Notes under the pieces: model-generated
Seen by the model: the letters and a program-made list of their open reading frames with translations, nothing else
Databases searched by the model: none
Told to the model about the DNA's origin: nothing
Position numbers and translations under genes: made by a program
Shown here: positions 34,702 to 44,060 of the stretch, piece by piece
Numbering within the stretch: position 1 is the stretch's first letter
How the letters are laid out: every line of letters starts with the position of its first letter
Source of the DNA: an uncultured Clostridia bacterium
Lineage (GTDB): Bacteria > Bacillota > Clostridia > Oscillospirales > Acutalibacteraceae
Length of the DNA stretch: 64,000 nucleotides
Assembly (NCBI GenBank): GCA_945912145.1
Contig: CAMEBF010000001.1
Coordinates: 186,001 to 250,000 of the forward strand
Direction of reading: 5' to 3'

Positions 34702-37700
34702 TTAGTATTCGACGTAGCCCTCAAAGATCAGGCTGGTATTACCCGTCAGGGTGAGACCGTCGTCAGAATAATTGACGATCAGGTCACCGCCCTTGAGCTT
34801 GACCGTAATGTCGGTATTCTTGTCGCAGTAGCCGAGCTCACAGGCGGTTGCAACCGCTGCGCAGGCTCCCGTGCCGCAGGCATAGGTTTCGCCGTTACCG
34901 CGTTCCCAGACGCGCATACGAAGCGTCTGGCGGTTGACAATGCGGACAAACTCCGTATTGATCCGTTCCGGGAAAATGGCGGCATTTTCAAATTCCGGAC
35001 CGATTTCTTTCAGGTTCAGCGAATCGATATGGTTCGCAAAGACGATGCAGTGCGGATTGCCGACGGAAACGCATGTAACATTGTAAATTTTGTTGGCGAT
35101 GCGGATCGGATAATCGAGTACCTGCTTTTGCGGCAGCGTGGTCGGGATTTTCTCTGCGTCAAATTCCGGCTGTCCCATCAGAACCTTGACGGATTTGACG
35201 CGACCGTTTTCCGTAAAGAGGTGAATATCGCGCAGACCGACCGGCGTTTCGATCGTCATATGGGTCTTCGTGACAATGCCGTTGTCGTAGAGATATTTGC
35301 CGGTGCAGCGCAGACCGTTACCGGCGATAAAGCCCTTGGAGCCGTCCTTGTTATAAATCTGCATTTTCGCGTCGGCGATGTCGGATTTTTCAATCAGGAC
35401 GACGCCGTCGCTGCCGATGCCGTAATGACGGTTACAGAAGTTTACGGCAAGAACCTCGGGAGAGGTAATCCGGCCGTCGAGATTATCAAAGAAAATGAAG
35501 TCGTTGCCGGCGCCCTGCATCTTGGCGAATTTCAGTTTCATCGGCTCGCTTCTCATGTCGTTGATGTTGACAAGCTCCGTGTTGTCCTGATTGAAGCCGC
35601 TGGCGATGATGTCAGCCAGAACATTCGCTGTATCAATGGACGTGATCGTCGCGACGGAGAGCTGCAGCGCGCGGCGGTGAAGCATGATAAAGTCGTCGAT
35701 GACGTCGAGCGGCGTGCCGGTGTAGATGATGTATTTGATCTTGCCGTCCTCGAGCAGATCCATACTGGTATTTGAGGAATCGTACAGTTTATTGACGACC
35801 GTGACGTCAATATCGATGCTGCGGATGGCTCTTGCGGTGCCCTCGGTTGCGTAGATTTTGAGCCCCAGATCGTGGAACTTCTTCGCAAGCGGGACGACTT
35901 CCGCCTTGTCTGCGTCCTTGACGGTGATATAAACGCCCATATCGTCCTTTTTCGTGGACTTGGAGGGGATTTCAAAACCGGCGGACACCAAGCCCTTAAA
36001 GAGCGCCTCTTCGATTGTTTTGCCGACGCCTAAGACTTCGCCCGTCGATTTCATTTCGGGACCGAGGCTCGAGTTCGCATCGAGGAGCTTTTCAAAGGAG
36101 AATACGGGAACCTTGACCGCGAAATACGGCGGCGTTTTGTAAAGTCCCGTACCAAAGCCGAGCTCTTTCAGCGGGGTGCCGGTCATGACCTTTGTCGCAA
36201 TGTCGACCATCGGAACGCCGGTTACCTTGCTGATATAGGGGATCGTACGCGACGCTCTGGGGTTGACCTCGATGACGTACAGCTCGTTTTCGTAAATAAG
36301 GTACTGAATATTGACCAGTCCCTTTGTGCCGAGCGCCAGCGCAAGATTTGTTGAGCAGTCGATGATTGTCTGCTTCATCGTGTCACGCAGGTTGTATGGC
36401 GGATAGACGGCGATGGAGTCACCGCTGTGCACGCCGGCACGTTCGATATGCTGCATGATGCCGGGAATCAGGACATCTTTGCCGTCGGAAATGACGTCGA
36501 CTTCGAGCTCCGAACCCATCATGTATTTATCGACCAGTACGGGATTCTCGATTTTGCCCGAAAGTATGATCTCCATGTACTGCCGCACGTCCGCTTCGTT
36601 ATAGGCGATGGTCATGTTCTGACCGCCGATAACATAGGAAGGACGCAGCAGGACGGGATAGGTCAGCTTTTTCGCGGCGGCAAGGGCTTCGTCCATGGTC
36701 AGCACCGCCATGCCCTTGGGACGGCGGATATGGAACTGCTCAAGCAGCGCGTCAAAGCGTTCGCGGTCTTCAGCGATGTCAATGCCCTCCGCGGAGGTTC
36801 CGAGAATGGTAAAGCCGTTTTCGTCAAGGAATTTTGTCAGCTTGATGGCGGTCTGACCGCCGAATGCGACGACGACGCCTTCGGGCTTTTCGGCCTTGAT
36901 GACATTCAGCACATCTTCGGGCGTCAGCGGTTCAAAATACAGCCTGTCCGCCGTGTCAAAGTCAGTGGAAACCGTTTCGGGGTTGTTGTTGATGATGACA
37001 ACCTCATAGCCGAGCTCTTTCAGCGTCCAGACGCAATGAACGGAGGAGTAGTCGAATTCGATACCCTGACCGATGCGGATCGGTCCCGAGCCGAGAACGA
37101 TGATCTTTTTCGCCGTGTTGCCTTCAAGATGAGCTCTCGCTTCGCAATGGGTGTCGTAGGTAGAGTAGAAGTAAGGCGTTTCGGCTTTGAACTCCGCACC
37201 GCAGGTATCAACCATTTTGAAAACGGCATCGCGTGGATTCTGGGGCTTCTGACCGCTGATTCGTTCAATGGCGGCGTCAGTATAGCCGTACTTTTTGCCC
37301 TGTAAATACAGTTCGTCGGTCAGTCCCGATGCCAGCGCCTTTTCATACTCGGCAAGGTTGCGGATCTTTTCGATGAACCATTCGTCAATTTTGGTGATGT
37401 CGTGAATCTGCGCCGTCGTCACACCGCGTTTGATCGCCTCAAATACGGTGAACAGACGAATGTCGTCCACATCGCGGAGCTTCGCGAAAATGTCGAGATT
37501 CGGATCCTGCAGACGCTTCATGTTCAGCGTGTCAAGGGAGATCTCCGCGCCGCGAACCGCTTTCATGATCGCCGCCTCAAAATAGGGCGCGATTGCCATG
37601 ACTTCGCCGGTCGCTTTCATCTGCGTGCCGAGCTTGCGCTTGGCGTTGATGAATTTATCGAACGGCCATTTCGGGAGCTTGACGACCACGTAGTCGAGCG

Positions 37701-38745
37701 TCGGCTCGAAGCAGGCGCAGGTCTGACCCGTGACGTCGTTGCGGATCTCGTCGAGCGTATAGCCTAAGGCGATCTTCGTGGAAACCTTGGCGATCGGGTA
37801 GCCGGTCGCTTTGGAAGCAAGCGCGGAAGAACGCGAAACTCTGGGGTTGACCTCGATAACCGCATATTCAAACGTTTCGGGATTCAAGGCAAACTGGCAG
37901 TTGCAGCCGCCCTCAATGCCGAGCGAGTCGATAATCTTGAGAGATGCGCCACGCAGCATCTGATATTCCTTATCGGAAAGTGTGACGGCAGGCGCGATAA
38001 CGATGCTGTCACCGGTGTGAACGCCGACGGGATCAAAGTTTTCCATCGAGCAGACGGCAATGACGTTGCCGGCATGGTCGCGCATGACCTCAAATTCAAT
38101 CTCTTTCCAGCCGTAGATATATTTTTCAACCAGAATCTGGTTGATGGGGGAGAGCAGAATGCCGTTGTTAACAATCGGCATGAGTTCTTCCTCATTGTAA
38201 GCAACGCCGCCGCCTGCGCCGCCGAGCGTAAACGCGGGACGGATGATGACGGGGAATCCGATTTCACACGCGATTTCGAGAGCGCGTTCCGGCGTTGTCG
38301 CGATGTCGGAGGGAATGACGGGCTGACCGATGGCCTCCATCGTCTCTTTGAAGAGCTCGCGGTCTTCACTGCGGTCGATCGCGTCTGCGTTCGTACCGAT
38401 GAGCTTGACGCCGTGCTCCGCTAAAAAGCCGCTCTTGGCAAGCTGCATACCGATGGTCAGACCGGTCTGACCGCCGAGACCCGCCAGAACGGAATCGGGC
38501 TTTTCTTTTTCGATAATGCGCATTACGGTCTCTTCCGTGAGGGGTTCGAGATAGATTTCGTCGGCGAGTGCTTTATCCGTCATGATGGTAGCGGGATTGG
38601 AGTTGACAAGGACAACGTCGAGTCCCTCATTTTTCAGAACGCGGCAGGCCTGCGTGCCGGCGTAGTCAAATTCGGCGGCCTGTCCGATGACGATGGGACC
38701 CGAGCCGATGACGAGAACTTTTTTGATGTCTTTATTCAGCGGCAT
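34702..38745 (-). CDS. carB: Carbamoyl-phosphate synthase large subunit fused to diaminopimelate epimerase domain
   Basis: A 1347-residue fusion with no stop in between. Residues 1-1068 are a complete CarB: two ATP-grasp halves (VIGSGPIVIGQAAEFDYAG; VLGSGPIRIGQGIEFDYSS) and a C-terminal MGS-like regulatory domain. Residues 1069-1347 are a DapF-type epimerase (FAKMQGAGNDFIFFDN, GIGSDGVV, GNPHCIVF, ERGNGETYACGTGA). In that domain the first catalytic Cys is Ala (IAGNG, codon 35323-35325), while the second Cys (34876-34878) is kept. The start is ATG at 38745 with GGAGGTGA five bases before it, overlapping the end of carA by 14 bases. CarB makes carbamoyl phosphate for ArgF and pyrimidines; the role of the DapF part here is uncertain. 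Confidence 0.92.
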   Translation of the reverse strand: MPLNKDIKKVLVIGSGPIVIGQAAEFDYAGTQACRVLKNEGLDVVLVNSNPATIMTDKALADEIYLEPLTEETVMRIIEKEKPDSVLAGLGGQTGLTIGMQLAKSGFLAEHGVKLIGTNADAIDRSEDRELFKETMEAIGQPVIPSDIATTPERALEIACEIGFPVIIRPAFTLGGAGGGVAYNEEELMPIVNNGILLSPINQILVEKYIYGWKEIEFEVMRDHAGNVIAVCSMENFDPVGVHTGDSIVIAPAVTLSDKEYQMLRGASLKIIDSLGIEGGCNCQFALNPETFEYAVIEVNPRVSRSSALASKATGYPIAKVSTKIALGYTLDEIRNDVTGQTCACFEPTLDYVVVKLPKWPFDKFINAKRKLGTQMKATGEVMAIAPYFEAAIMKAVRGAEISLDTLNMKRLQDPNLDIFAKLRDVDDIRLFTVFEAIKRGVTTAQIHDITKIDEWFIEKIRNLAEYEKALASGLTDELYLQGKKYGYTDAAIERISGQKPQNPRDAVFKMVDTCGAEFKAETPYFYSTYDTHCEARAHLEGNTAKKIIVLGSGPIRIGQGIEFDYSSVHCVWTLKELGYEVVIINNNPETVSTDFDTADRLYFEPLTPEDVLNVIKAEKPEGVVVAFGGQTAIKLTKFLDENGFTILGTSAEGIDIAEDRERFDALLEQFHIRRPKGMAVLTMDEALAAAKKLTYPVLLRPSYVIGGQNMTIAYNEADVRQYMEIILSGKIENPVLVDKYMMGSELEVDVISDGKDVLIPGIMQHIERAGVHSGDSIAVYPPYNLRDTMKQTIIDCSTNLALALGTKGLVNIQYLIYENELYVIEVNPRASRTIPYISKVTGVPMVDIATKVMTGTPLKELGFGTGLYKTPPYFAVKVPVFSFEKLLDANSSLGPEMKSTGEVLGVGKTIEEALFKGLVSAGFEIPSKSTKKDDMGVYITVKDADKAEVVPLAKKFHDLGLKIYATEGTARAIRSIDIDVTVVNKLYDSSNTSMDLLEDGKIKYIIYTGTPLDVIDDFIMLHRRALQLSVATITSIDTANVLADIIASGFNQDNTELVNINDMRSEPMKLKFAKMQGAGNDFIFFDNLDGRITSPEVLAVNFCNRHYGIGSDGVVLIEKSDIADAKMQIYNKDGSKGFIAGNGLRCTGKYLYDNGIVTKTHMTIETPVGLRDIHLFTENGRVKSVKVLMGQPEFDAEKIPTTLPQKQVLDYPIRIANKIYNVTCVSVGNPHCIVFANHIDSLNLKEIGPEFENAAIFPERINTEFVRIVNRQTLRMRVWERGNGETYACGTGACAAVATACELGYCDKNTDITVKLKGGDLIVNYSDDGLTLTGNTSLIFEGYVEY

Positions 38746-39814
38746 TCTCGTCACCTCCCATCATGGCAATAAATCTGTCGAATAAGAATTTGGTATCAAT
38801 CGGTCCCGAACTCGCTTCCGGGTGGAACTGAACGGTGTAGGCGTTGTAATCGGGGTACTCCACACCTTCACAGGTACCGTCGTTCGCGTTGATGAAGCTG
38901 ACTTTTCCGACCTTTTCGTCGATCGAATCTCCGATGACGGCGTAGCCGTGGTTCTGGCTCGTGATGAACACTCTGCCGTCTGAAAGACGTTTGACGGGCT
39001 GATTCGCACCGCGGTGACCGTATTTGAGCTTTTCGGTCTTGCCGCCGGCTGCGAGAGCAAGAAGCTGATGCCCTAAGCAGATGCCGAAGATCGGCTTTTT
39101 GCCGAGCAGCTTGCGAAGTTCGGCGATCGCTTCCGTATTCTCACTCGGGTCGCCGGGACCGTTGGAAAGCATGATGCCGTCAATGTCCATCGCAAGAATT
39201 TCTTCGGCGGTGGTATCATAGGGGAGAACGTGCACCGTGCACCCACGCGCGACAAGCTCGCGGATTATATTCATTTTCGCGCCGTAGTCCATCAGGGCGA
39301 CGCGGTATTTTTCGTTTTCGGCTTTGTACGTTTCTTTCTCATGCGTGCTGACGGATTTGACGGCGTCTCTGATGAGATAATGATTGAGTGCGTCCTTGTC
39401 GATTTTCGACGGGTCAGACGTGATATACGCGTTCATGACGCCCTCTTCACGGATGATCTTGGTGATCTCCCGGGTGTCAACGTCGCAGACGGCGACAATA
39501 TTGTTCTTTTTCAGAAAATCGTCGATATCGGTTTCCGTGCGGAAGTTGGACGGCGTTTTGCACCATTCACGGACAACGTAGCCCTTGACGACGCTTTTTT
39601 TGCTCTCCATATCCTCCGGGATCATGCCGTAATTGCCGATAAGCGGGAACGTGTGCATGACAATCTGTCCGTAATAGCTCGGATCGGTCAGCGTTTCGAT
39701 GTAGCCCACCATGCCGGTGGTAAAGACCAGCTCGCCGAGCGTTTCACCCGTCGCGCCAAAGCCCTTGCCCTCAAAAACGTGACCGTCGCTGAGAACGATG
39801 TACATTTTTTCCAT
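38732..39814 (-). CDS. carA: Carbamoyl-phosphate synthase small subunit
   Basis: The glutaminase subunit that supplies ammonia to CarB. About 360 residues, with the N-terminal CarA domain (LSDGHVFEGKGFG, GYIETLTDPSYYGQI) and a class I glutamine amidotransferase domain whose Cys lies in GICLGHQLLALA and His in VQFHPEAS. ATG at 39814 is chosen because AAAGGATG lies about eight bases upstream; an ATG nine bases further out is also in frame. It is placed directly after argF and overlaps carB, so all three share one transcript. Confidence 0.96.
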   Translation of the reverse strand: MEKMYIVLSDGHVFEGKGFGATGETLGELVFTTGMVGYIETLTDPSYYGQIVMHTFPLIGNYGMIPEDMESKKSVVKGYVVREWCKTPSNFRTETDIDDFLKKNNIVAVCDVDTREITKIIREEGVMNAYITSDPSKIDKDALNHYLIRDAVKSVSTHEKETYKAENEKYRVALMDYGAKMNIIRELVARGCTVHVLPYDTTAEEILAMDIDGIMLSNGPGDPSENTEAIAELRKLLGKKPIFGICLGHQLLALAAGGKTEKLKYGHRGANQPVKRLSDGRVFITSQNHGYAVIGDSIDEKVGKVSFINANDGTCEGVEYPDYNAYTVQFHPEASSGPIDTKFLFDRFIAMMGGDENAAE

Positions 39815-39837
39815 TTGAATCATCCTTTATTTTAAAT

Positions 39838-39857
39838 TGAAAGCTCTCAGGCTTTCA
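39838..39857. repeat. Inverted repeat between argF and carA
   Basis: TGAAAGC (39838-39844) and GCTTTCA (39851-39857) with a 6-base loop lie in the 58-base argF-carA gap. No T tract follows on the minus strand, so it is more likely an mRNA hairpin than a terminator. Confidence 0.4.
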
Positions 39858-39872
39858 TTAATTTAATCAAAA

Positions 39873-40796
39873 TTAATCACGATTCGCGTATTGATCTCTC
39901 ATGAGTTTGACCATAACGGCTTTCTGTGCGTGCAGTCTGTTTTCGGCCTCCTCAAAAATTTCAGTTGCGTGCGCTTCAAAGACATCGGCGGTGATCTCCT
40001 CACCGCGATGCGCCGGAAGACAATGAAGCACCATGGCGTCGGGATTTGCAACTTTCATCAGGTCTGCGTTGATTTGGTATCCGGCAAAGACCTTTTTGCG
40101 CTCTTCGGCTTCGCTTTCTTCGCCCATCGAAGCCCAGACGTCTGTATAGAGCACGTCCGCATTCTTCGCCGCTTCGTAGATATCGGTTGTGAGCGTAAAC
40201 CTGCCGGTTTCCTTTGCCCACTCCACGATTTTCGCGTCGGGCTCGTAGCCGGTGGGACAGGCAACCGCGACCTCCATACCGACTTTCAGTCCGCCGACGA
40301 TCAGAGAGTTTGCCATGTTGTTGCCGTCGCCGATGAAGGTGAGCTTCATGCCCTTAAAGGTATTTTTGCATTCGCGGATCGTCATCAGATCGGCGAGCAC
40401 CTGACAGGGATGGCAGTAATCCGTCAGACCGTTGATGATGGGGATCGAGCCGTACTGCGCAAGTGTTTCGACTTCCTCCTGATCAAAGGTGCGGATCATG
40501 ATGCCGTCAAGATAGCGCGAAAGCACGCGCGCCGTATCTTCTACAGGTTCACCGCGTCCGAGCTGGGTGTTGGCGTTGCTCAGGAACAGCGCGGAGCCGC
40601 CGAGGTCGTACATACCGACTTCAAACGAAACTCTCGTTCTTGTCGAGGATTTGGCGAAGATCATGCCGAGCGTCTTGCCCTTGAGGTAGTGATGCTCGAT
40701 GTTGTGCTTTTTCTCATATTTCAACTGGTCGGCGAGATTGAGAATCGAGAGAATCTCTTTTTCCGTCAGATCGCCGAGCTTTAACAGATGTTTCAT
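39873..40796 (-). CDS. argF: Ornithine carbamoyltransferase
   Basis: Transfers the carbamoyl group to ornithine, giving citrulline. The 307-residue enzyme has the carbamoyl-phosphate motif SSTRTRVSFE near residue 51, the second-domain DGNNMANSL, and the ornithine-side HCLPAHRGEE near residue 265. It overlaps argD by four bases at its start, indicating translational coupling in the arginine operon. The anabolic role follows from the operon context. Confidence 0.96.
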   Translation of the reverse strand: MKHLLKLGDLTEKEILSILNLADQLKYEKKHNIEHHYLKGKTLGMIFAKSSTRTRVSFEVGMYDLGGSALFLSNANTQLGRGEPVEDTARVLSRYLDGIMIRTFDQEEVETLAQYGSIPIINGLTDYCHPCQVLADLMTIRECKNTFKGMKLTFIGDGNNMANSLIVGGLKVGMEVAVACPTGYEPDAKIVEWAKETGRFTLTTDIYEAAKNADVLYTDVWASMGEESEAEERKKVFAGYQINADLMKVANPDAMVLHCLPAHRGEEITADVFEAHATEIFEEAENRLHAQKAVMVKLMRDQYANRD

Positions 40797-41956
40797 GCGT
40801 CGATAACCTCCGTGATGATGTCCATGGCCTTCGTCAGCTCCGCGTCAGTGATGTTCAGCGGAGGCAGCAGCCGGATCTTATTTTTTGCCGTCAGCGGCAG
40901 CACGCCTTTCTCGATGCAGGCGAGCACGACTTCTTTCGCGTTTTTTGTCGTCTCGATGCCGAGCATCAGTCCCATGCCGGTCACGCTTTTCACGTTTTTG
41001 CAGGCTGTTAAGCGGTCTTTGATAGTGTCGCTCTTTTTTTGCACTTCGGCAAAAAAAGCGTCGTCAAAACGTCTGACAATGCTCAGCGCGCCGGCTGCGA
41101 CAACGGGATTCATGCCGAACGTCGAGCCGTGCGAACCCGGCGTCATGGTATCCTGCGTCTTTTCGCCGAAGAGGCAGACGCCCATGGGAAGTCCGCCGGC
41201 AATGCCCTTGGCGGTGGAAACGAGATCGGGCAGAATACCGAAATGCTGATAGGCGTACATTTTGCCGGTGCGGCCGTTGCCCGTCTGCACTTCGTCTATG
41301 ATTACCAGTATATCATGTTCCTGACAAAAATCATAGACTTTTTTAATAAAAATTTTGTCGAGCGGAATAACGCCGCCCTCACCCTGAATCATTTCCATCA
41401 TGACGGCGCAGACATTCTCGTTGCAAATTTCCCGGAACGCATCAAAATCGTTTGCCGGCGCATACAGAAATCCCTCCGGGAACGGACCGAACGTCTCATG
41501 GAAAACGTCCTGTCCCGTCGCGGTGAGGGTCGCCAGCGTTCTGCCGTGAAAGCTCTGGGTGAGCGTGACGATGACGTTTCTTTCGGGGTTCTGATATTTA
41601 TCAAGCGAGTATTTCCGCGCGGCTTTGATGCAGCATTCGTTTGCTTCCGCGCCGGAATTGCCGAAAAAGCATTTTTTGAGGCCTGATTTCATACAAAGCA
41701 GCTCGGCAAGCTCTACGCCGGGCTGTGTGTAAAAGAGATTCGAGGTGTGTTGGAGTGTGTGCGCCTGCTTGGCGACGGCTTCTGCCCACTCTTCGTCGCA
41801 GTAACCGAAGCTGTTGACGCCGATGCCGCTGCCCATGTCGATGTATTCTTTTCCGTTTTCATCGACAGCTGTCGCGCCGTGTCCGCTGACAAGCGTCACC
41901 GGGAACCGCGCGTAGGTCGAGGCAATATATTGTTGGTCTTTTTCTATCGTAGTCAT
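40793..41956 (-). CDS. argD: Acetylornithine aminotransferase
   Basis: Converts N-acetylglutamate semialdehyde to N-acetylornithine with PLP. The 387-residue enzyme has the class III aminotransferase motifs: NSGAEANECCIKAARKY, IIDEVQTGNGRTGK (PLP Asp) and the Schiff-base lysine in LVSTAKGIAGG. It sits between argB and argF, nine bases from argB, and its end overlaps argF. Confidence 0.95.
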   Translation of the reverse strand: MTTIEKDQQYIASTYARFPVTLVSGHGATAVDENGKEYIDMGSGIGVNSFGYCDEEWAEAVAKQAHTLQHTSNLFYTQPGVELAELLCMKSGLKKCFFGNSGAEANECCIKAARKYSLDKYQNPERNVIVTLTQSFHGRTLATLTATGQDVFHETFGPFPEGFLYAPANDFDAFREICNENVCAVMMEMIQGEGGVIPLDKIFIKKVYDFCQEHDILVIIDEVQTGNGRTGKMYAYQHFGILPDLVSTAKGIAGGLPMGVCLFGEKTQDTMTPGSHGSTFGMNPVVAAGALSIVRRFDDAFFAEVQKKSDTIKDRLTACKNVKSVTGMGLMLGIETTKNAKEVVLACIEKGVLPLTAKNKIRLLPPLNITDAELTKAMDIITEVIDA

Positions 41957-41965
41957 GCCGTCACC

Positions 41966-42820
41966 TTATTCCACAAACATTGTGCCGATGCCCTCATCGG
42001 TAAGCGTTTCAATCAGGATTGCGTGAGGAATCCGTCCGTCGATGATAAACACCTTTTTGACGCCCATGCGGATGGCTTCTGTGCAGCATTTGACCTTCGG
42101 GATCATGCCGCCGGAAATCACGCCTTCGTGCATCAGTTCCGGCGCGTCGCTGACATAGAGCTTGCTGATAAGCGAGGTCGGATCGTCCTTGTCACGCAGG
42201 AGTCCGGGAATATCGGACATATTGATCAGGCTTTCCGCCTTGAGCGCACCGGCGATGTAGGCCGCCGCGGTGTCGGCGTTGATGTTGTAAGTGTTATTTT
42301 CATCGTCGTATCCGACCGTGGAGATGACAGGGATATAATCCTTTTCGAGCAGGTCTTTGATGAGCTCAGTGTTGATATTCGTGATGTCACCGACGAAGCC
42401 GTGCACGTCGTCAAGCTTTTTCGCCTTGATCATATGATCGTCCACACCGCACAGACCGACGGCCTTGCCGCCTTTGTTGAGAATCTGATTGACAAGATTC
42501 TTGTTGATTTTACCGGCGAGCACCATCTGTACGACGTCTGCGGTCTCCTTATCGGTGACGCGAAGACCGTCTACGAATTCGCTCTTTTTGCCGATTTTTC
42601 CGAGCAGTTCGTTGATCTCGGGACCGCCGCCGTGAACGAGCACGACCTTGATGCCGATAAGTGAGAGCAGAACGATGTCGCCGATGACGGCCTCCTTGAG
42701 CTCTTCGCTGACCATGGCGTTGCCGCCGTATTTGACGACGACGATTTTATTGCGATATGTCTGAATATAGGGGAGAGCGTGCGTCAGCACTTCTGCTCTT
42801 TGTGCATTGGTAATCTCCAT
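41966..42820 (-). CDS. argB: Acetylglutamate kinase
   Basis: Phosphorylates N-acetylglutamate, the second step of arginine synthesis. The 284-residue protein of the amino-acid kinase fold has VVKYGGNAM near the N-terminus, VLVHGGGPEINELL at the acetylglutamate site, and GGMIPKVKCCTEA near the C-terminus. The N-terminal helix that precedes the kinase core (LTHALPYIQTYR) is the one used by arginine-inhibited hexameric forms, so feedback inhibition is possible. It follows argJ by 12 bases. Confidence 0.96.
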   Translation of the reverse strand: MEITNAQRAEVLTHALPYIQTYRNKIVVVKYGGNAMVSEELKEAVIGDIVLLSLIGIKVVLVHGGGPEINELLGKIGKKSEFVDGLRVTDKETADVVQMVLAGKINKNLVNQILNKGGKAVGLCGVDDHMIKAKKLDDVHGFVGDITNINTELIKDLLEKDYIPVISTVGYDDENNTYNINADTAAAYIAGALKAESLINMSDIPGLLRDKDDPTSLISKLYVSDAPELMHEGVISGGMIPKVKCCTEAIRMGVKKVFIIDGRIPHAILIETLTDEGIGTMFVE

Positions 42821-42832
42821 TTTTCTTCCTCC

Positions 42833-44047
42833 TCAGGTTCTGTAATCTCCGTTGATTTTCACATAGTCGTATGTCAAATCGCAGCCTCTCGCCACGGCGG
42901 ATTCGCTGCCGTCGTGCAGATCGACCAGTACTTTGATCTCGTCGCACAGGAGAATTTCTTTCGCTTTCTCTTCGCTGAATGCGATTCCCGCACCATTCTG
43001 ACAGACGTCGACCGTGCCTTTTTCGCTCGTAAAGCTGACGTCAATTTTGGTGACGTCCACGTCCGCGCCGCTGTAGCCGATGGCGCACAATACGCGTCCC
43101 CAGTTGGCGTCCGCACCGAACATCGCCGCCTTGAAGAGCGACGAACAGACAACGGATTTCGCCACGGTTTTGGCGGTCTGCCAGTCCTTGCCGCCGCTGA
43201 CGAAGCATTCGACGAGCTTCGTTGCGCCTTCGCCGTCTTTTGCAATGGCGCGGCAGAGCTGCTCCGTAATCATGCCGAGAGCGGTTTTGAATGTCTCGTA
43301 ATCTTCGTTCTCTTCGGTGATCTCCTCATTGCCGGCCATGCCGTTTGCCATGACGGAAACCATGTCGTTGGTGGAGGTGTCGCCGTCGATGCTGATCATA
43401 TTGAAGCTCTTCTGCGCGTCGTCGTAGAGCGCCTTGTGCAGAAGTTCGGGAGAAACGGCGGCGTCCGTTGTGATGAAAACAAGCATCGTCGCCATGTTGG
43501 GATGGATCATTCCGGAGCCTTTTGCGATGCCGCCCATTCTGCATTCCTTGCCGCCGAGTGTGAAGCTGACCGCGAATTCCTTCTGCTTTGTGTCGGTCGT
43601 CATGATGGCTTCCGCCGCCATCGCGCTGCCGTCGTAGGAGAGAGAGGAGACAAGCTCGTCCATGCCGTTTGCAATCGGTGTGATGTCAAGCGGCTGACCG
43701 ATGACGCCGGTGGACGCAACGATGACATCTTTTGCGTCAATACCGAGGGCTTCTCCCGTCAGCTCACACATCTTTCCGGCGATTTCCACACCGTCCGCAT
43801 TGCAGGTATTGGCGTTGCCGCTGTTGCAGATCATTGCCTGCGCTTTGCCGTTTACGAGATTGGCTTTTGTGACGGCGATCGGCGCACCCTTGACCAGATT
43901 GAGCGTATAGATGGCGGCCGCCGAAGCGATCTTGTCGCTGACAATCAGCGCGAGATCCCGCTTTGTTTTATTTTTCCGGATGCCGCAATGAATGCCTGCG
44001 GCGCGAAATCCTTTGGGAGCGCAAACTCCCGCATTGATAAAATTCAT
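42833..44047 (-). CDS. argJ: Glutamate N-acetyltransferase / ornithine acetyltransferase
   Basis: Recycles the acetyl group from acetylornithine to glutamate and may also use acetyl-CoA. The 404-residue precursor has the self-cleavage site before Thr in HPNMATMLVFITTD; the new N-terminal Thr is the nucleophile. GNANTCNADG and GADANWGRVLCAIGYSG are family motifs. No argA or argE was seen nearby, which fits the acetyl-recycling route. It follows argC by 13 bases. Confidence 0.96.
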   Translation of the reverse strand: MNFINAGVCAPKGFRAAGIHCGIRKNKTKRDLALIVSDKIASAAAIYTLNLVKGAPIAVTKANLVNGKAQAMICNSGNANTCNADGVEIAGKMCELTGEALGIDAKDVIVASTGVIGQPLDITPIANGMDELVSSLSYDGSAMAAEAIMTTDTKQKEFAVSFTLGGKECRMGGIAKGSGMIHPNMATMLVFITTDAAVSPELLHKALYDDAQKSFNMISIDGDTSTNDMVSVMANGMAGNEEITEENEDYETFKTALGMITEQLCRAIAKDGEGATKLVECFVSGGKDWQTAKTVAKSVVCSSLFKAAMFGADANWGRVLCAIGYSGADVDVTKIDVSFTSEKGTVDVCQNGAGIAFSEEKAKEILLCDEIKVLVDLHDGSESAVARGCDLTYDYVKINGDYRT

Positions 44048-44060
44048 ATCATGTTTCCTT

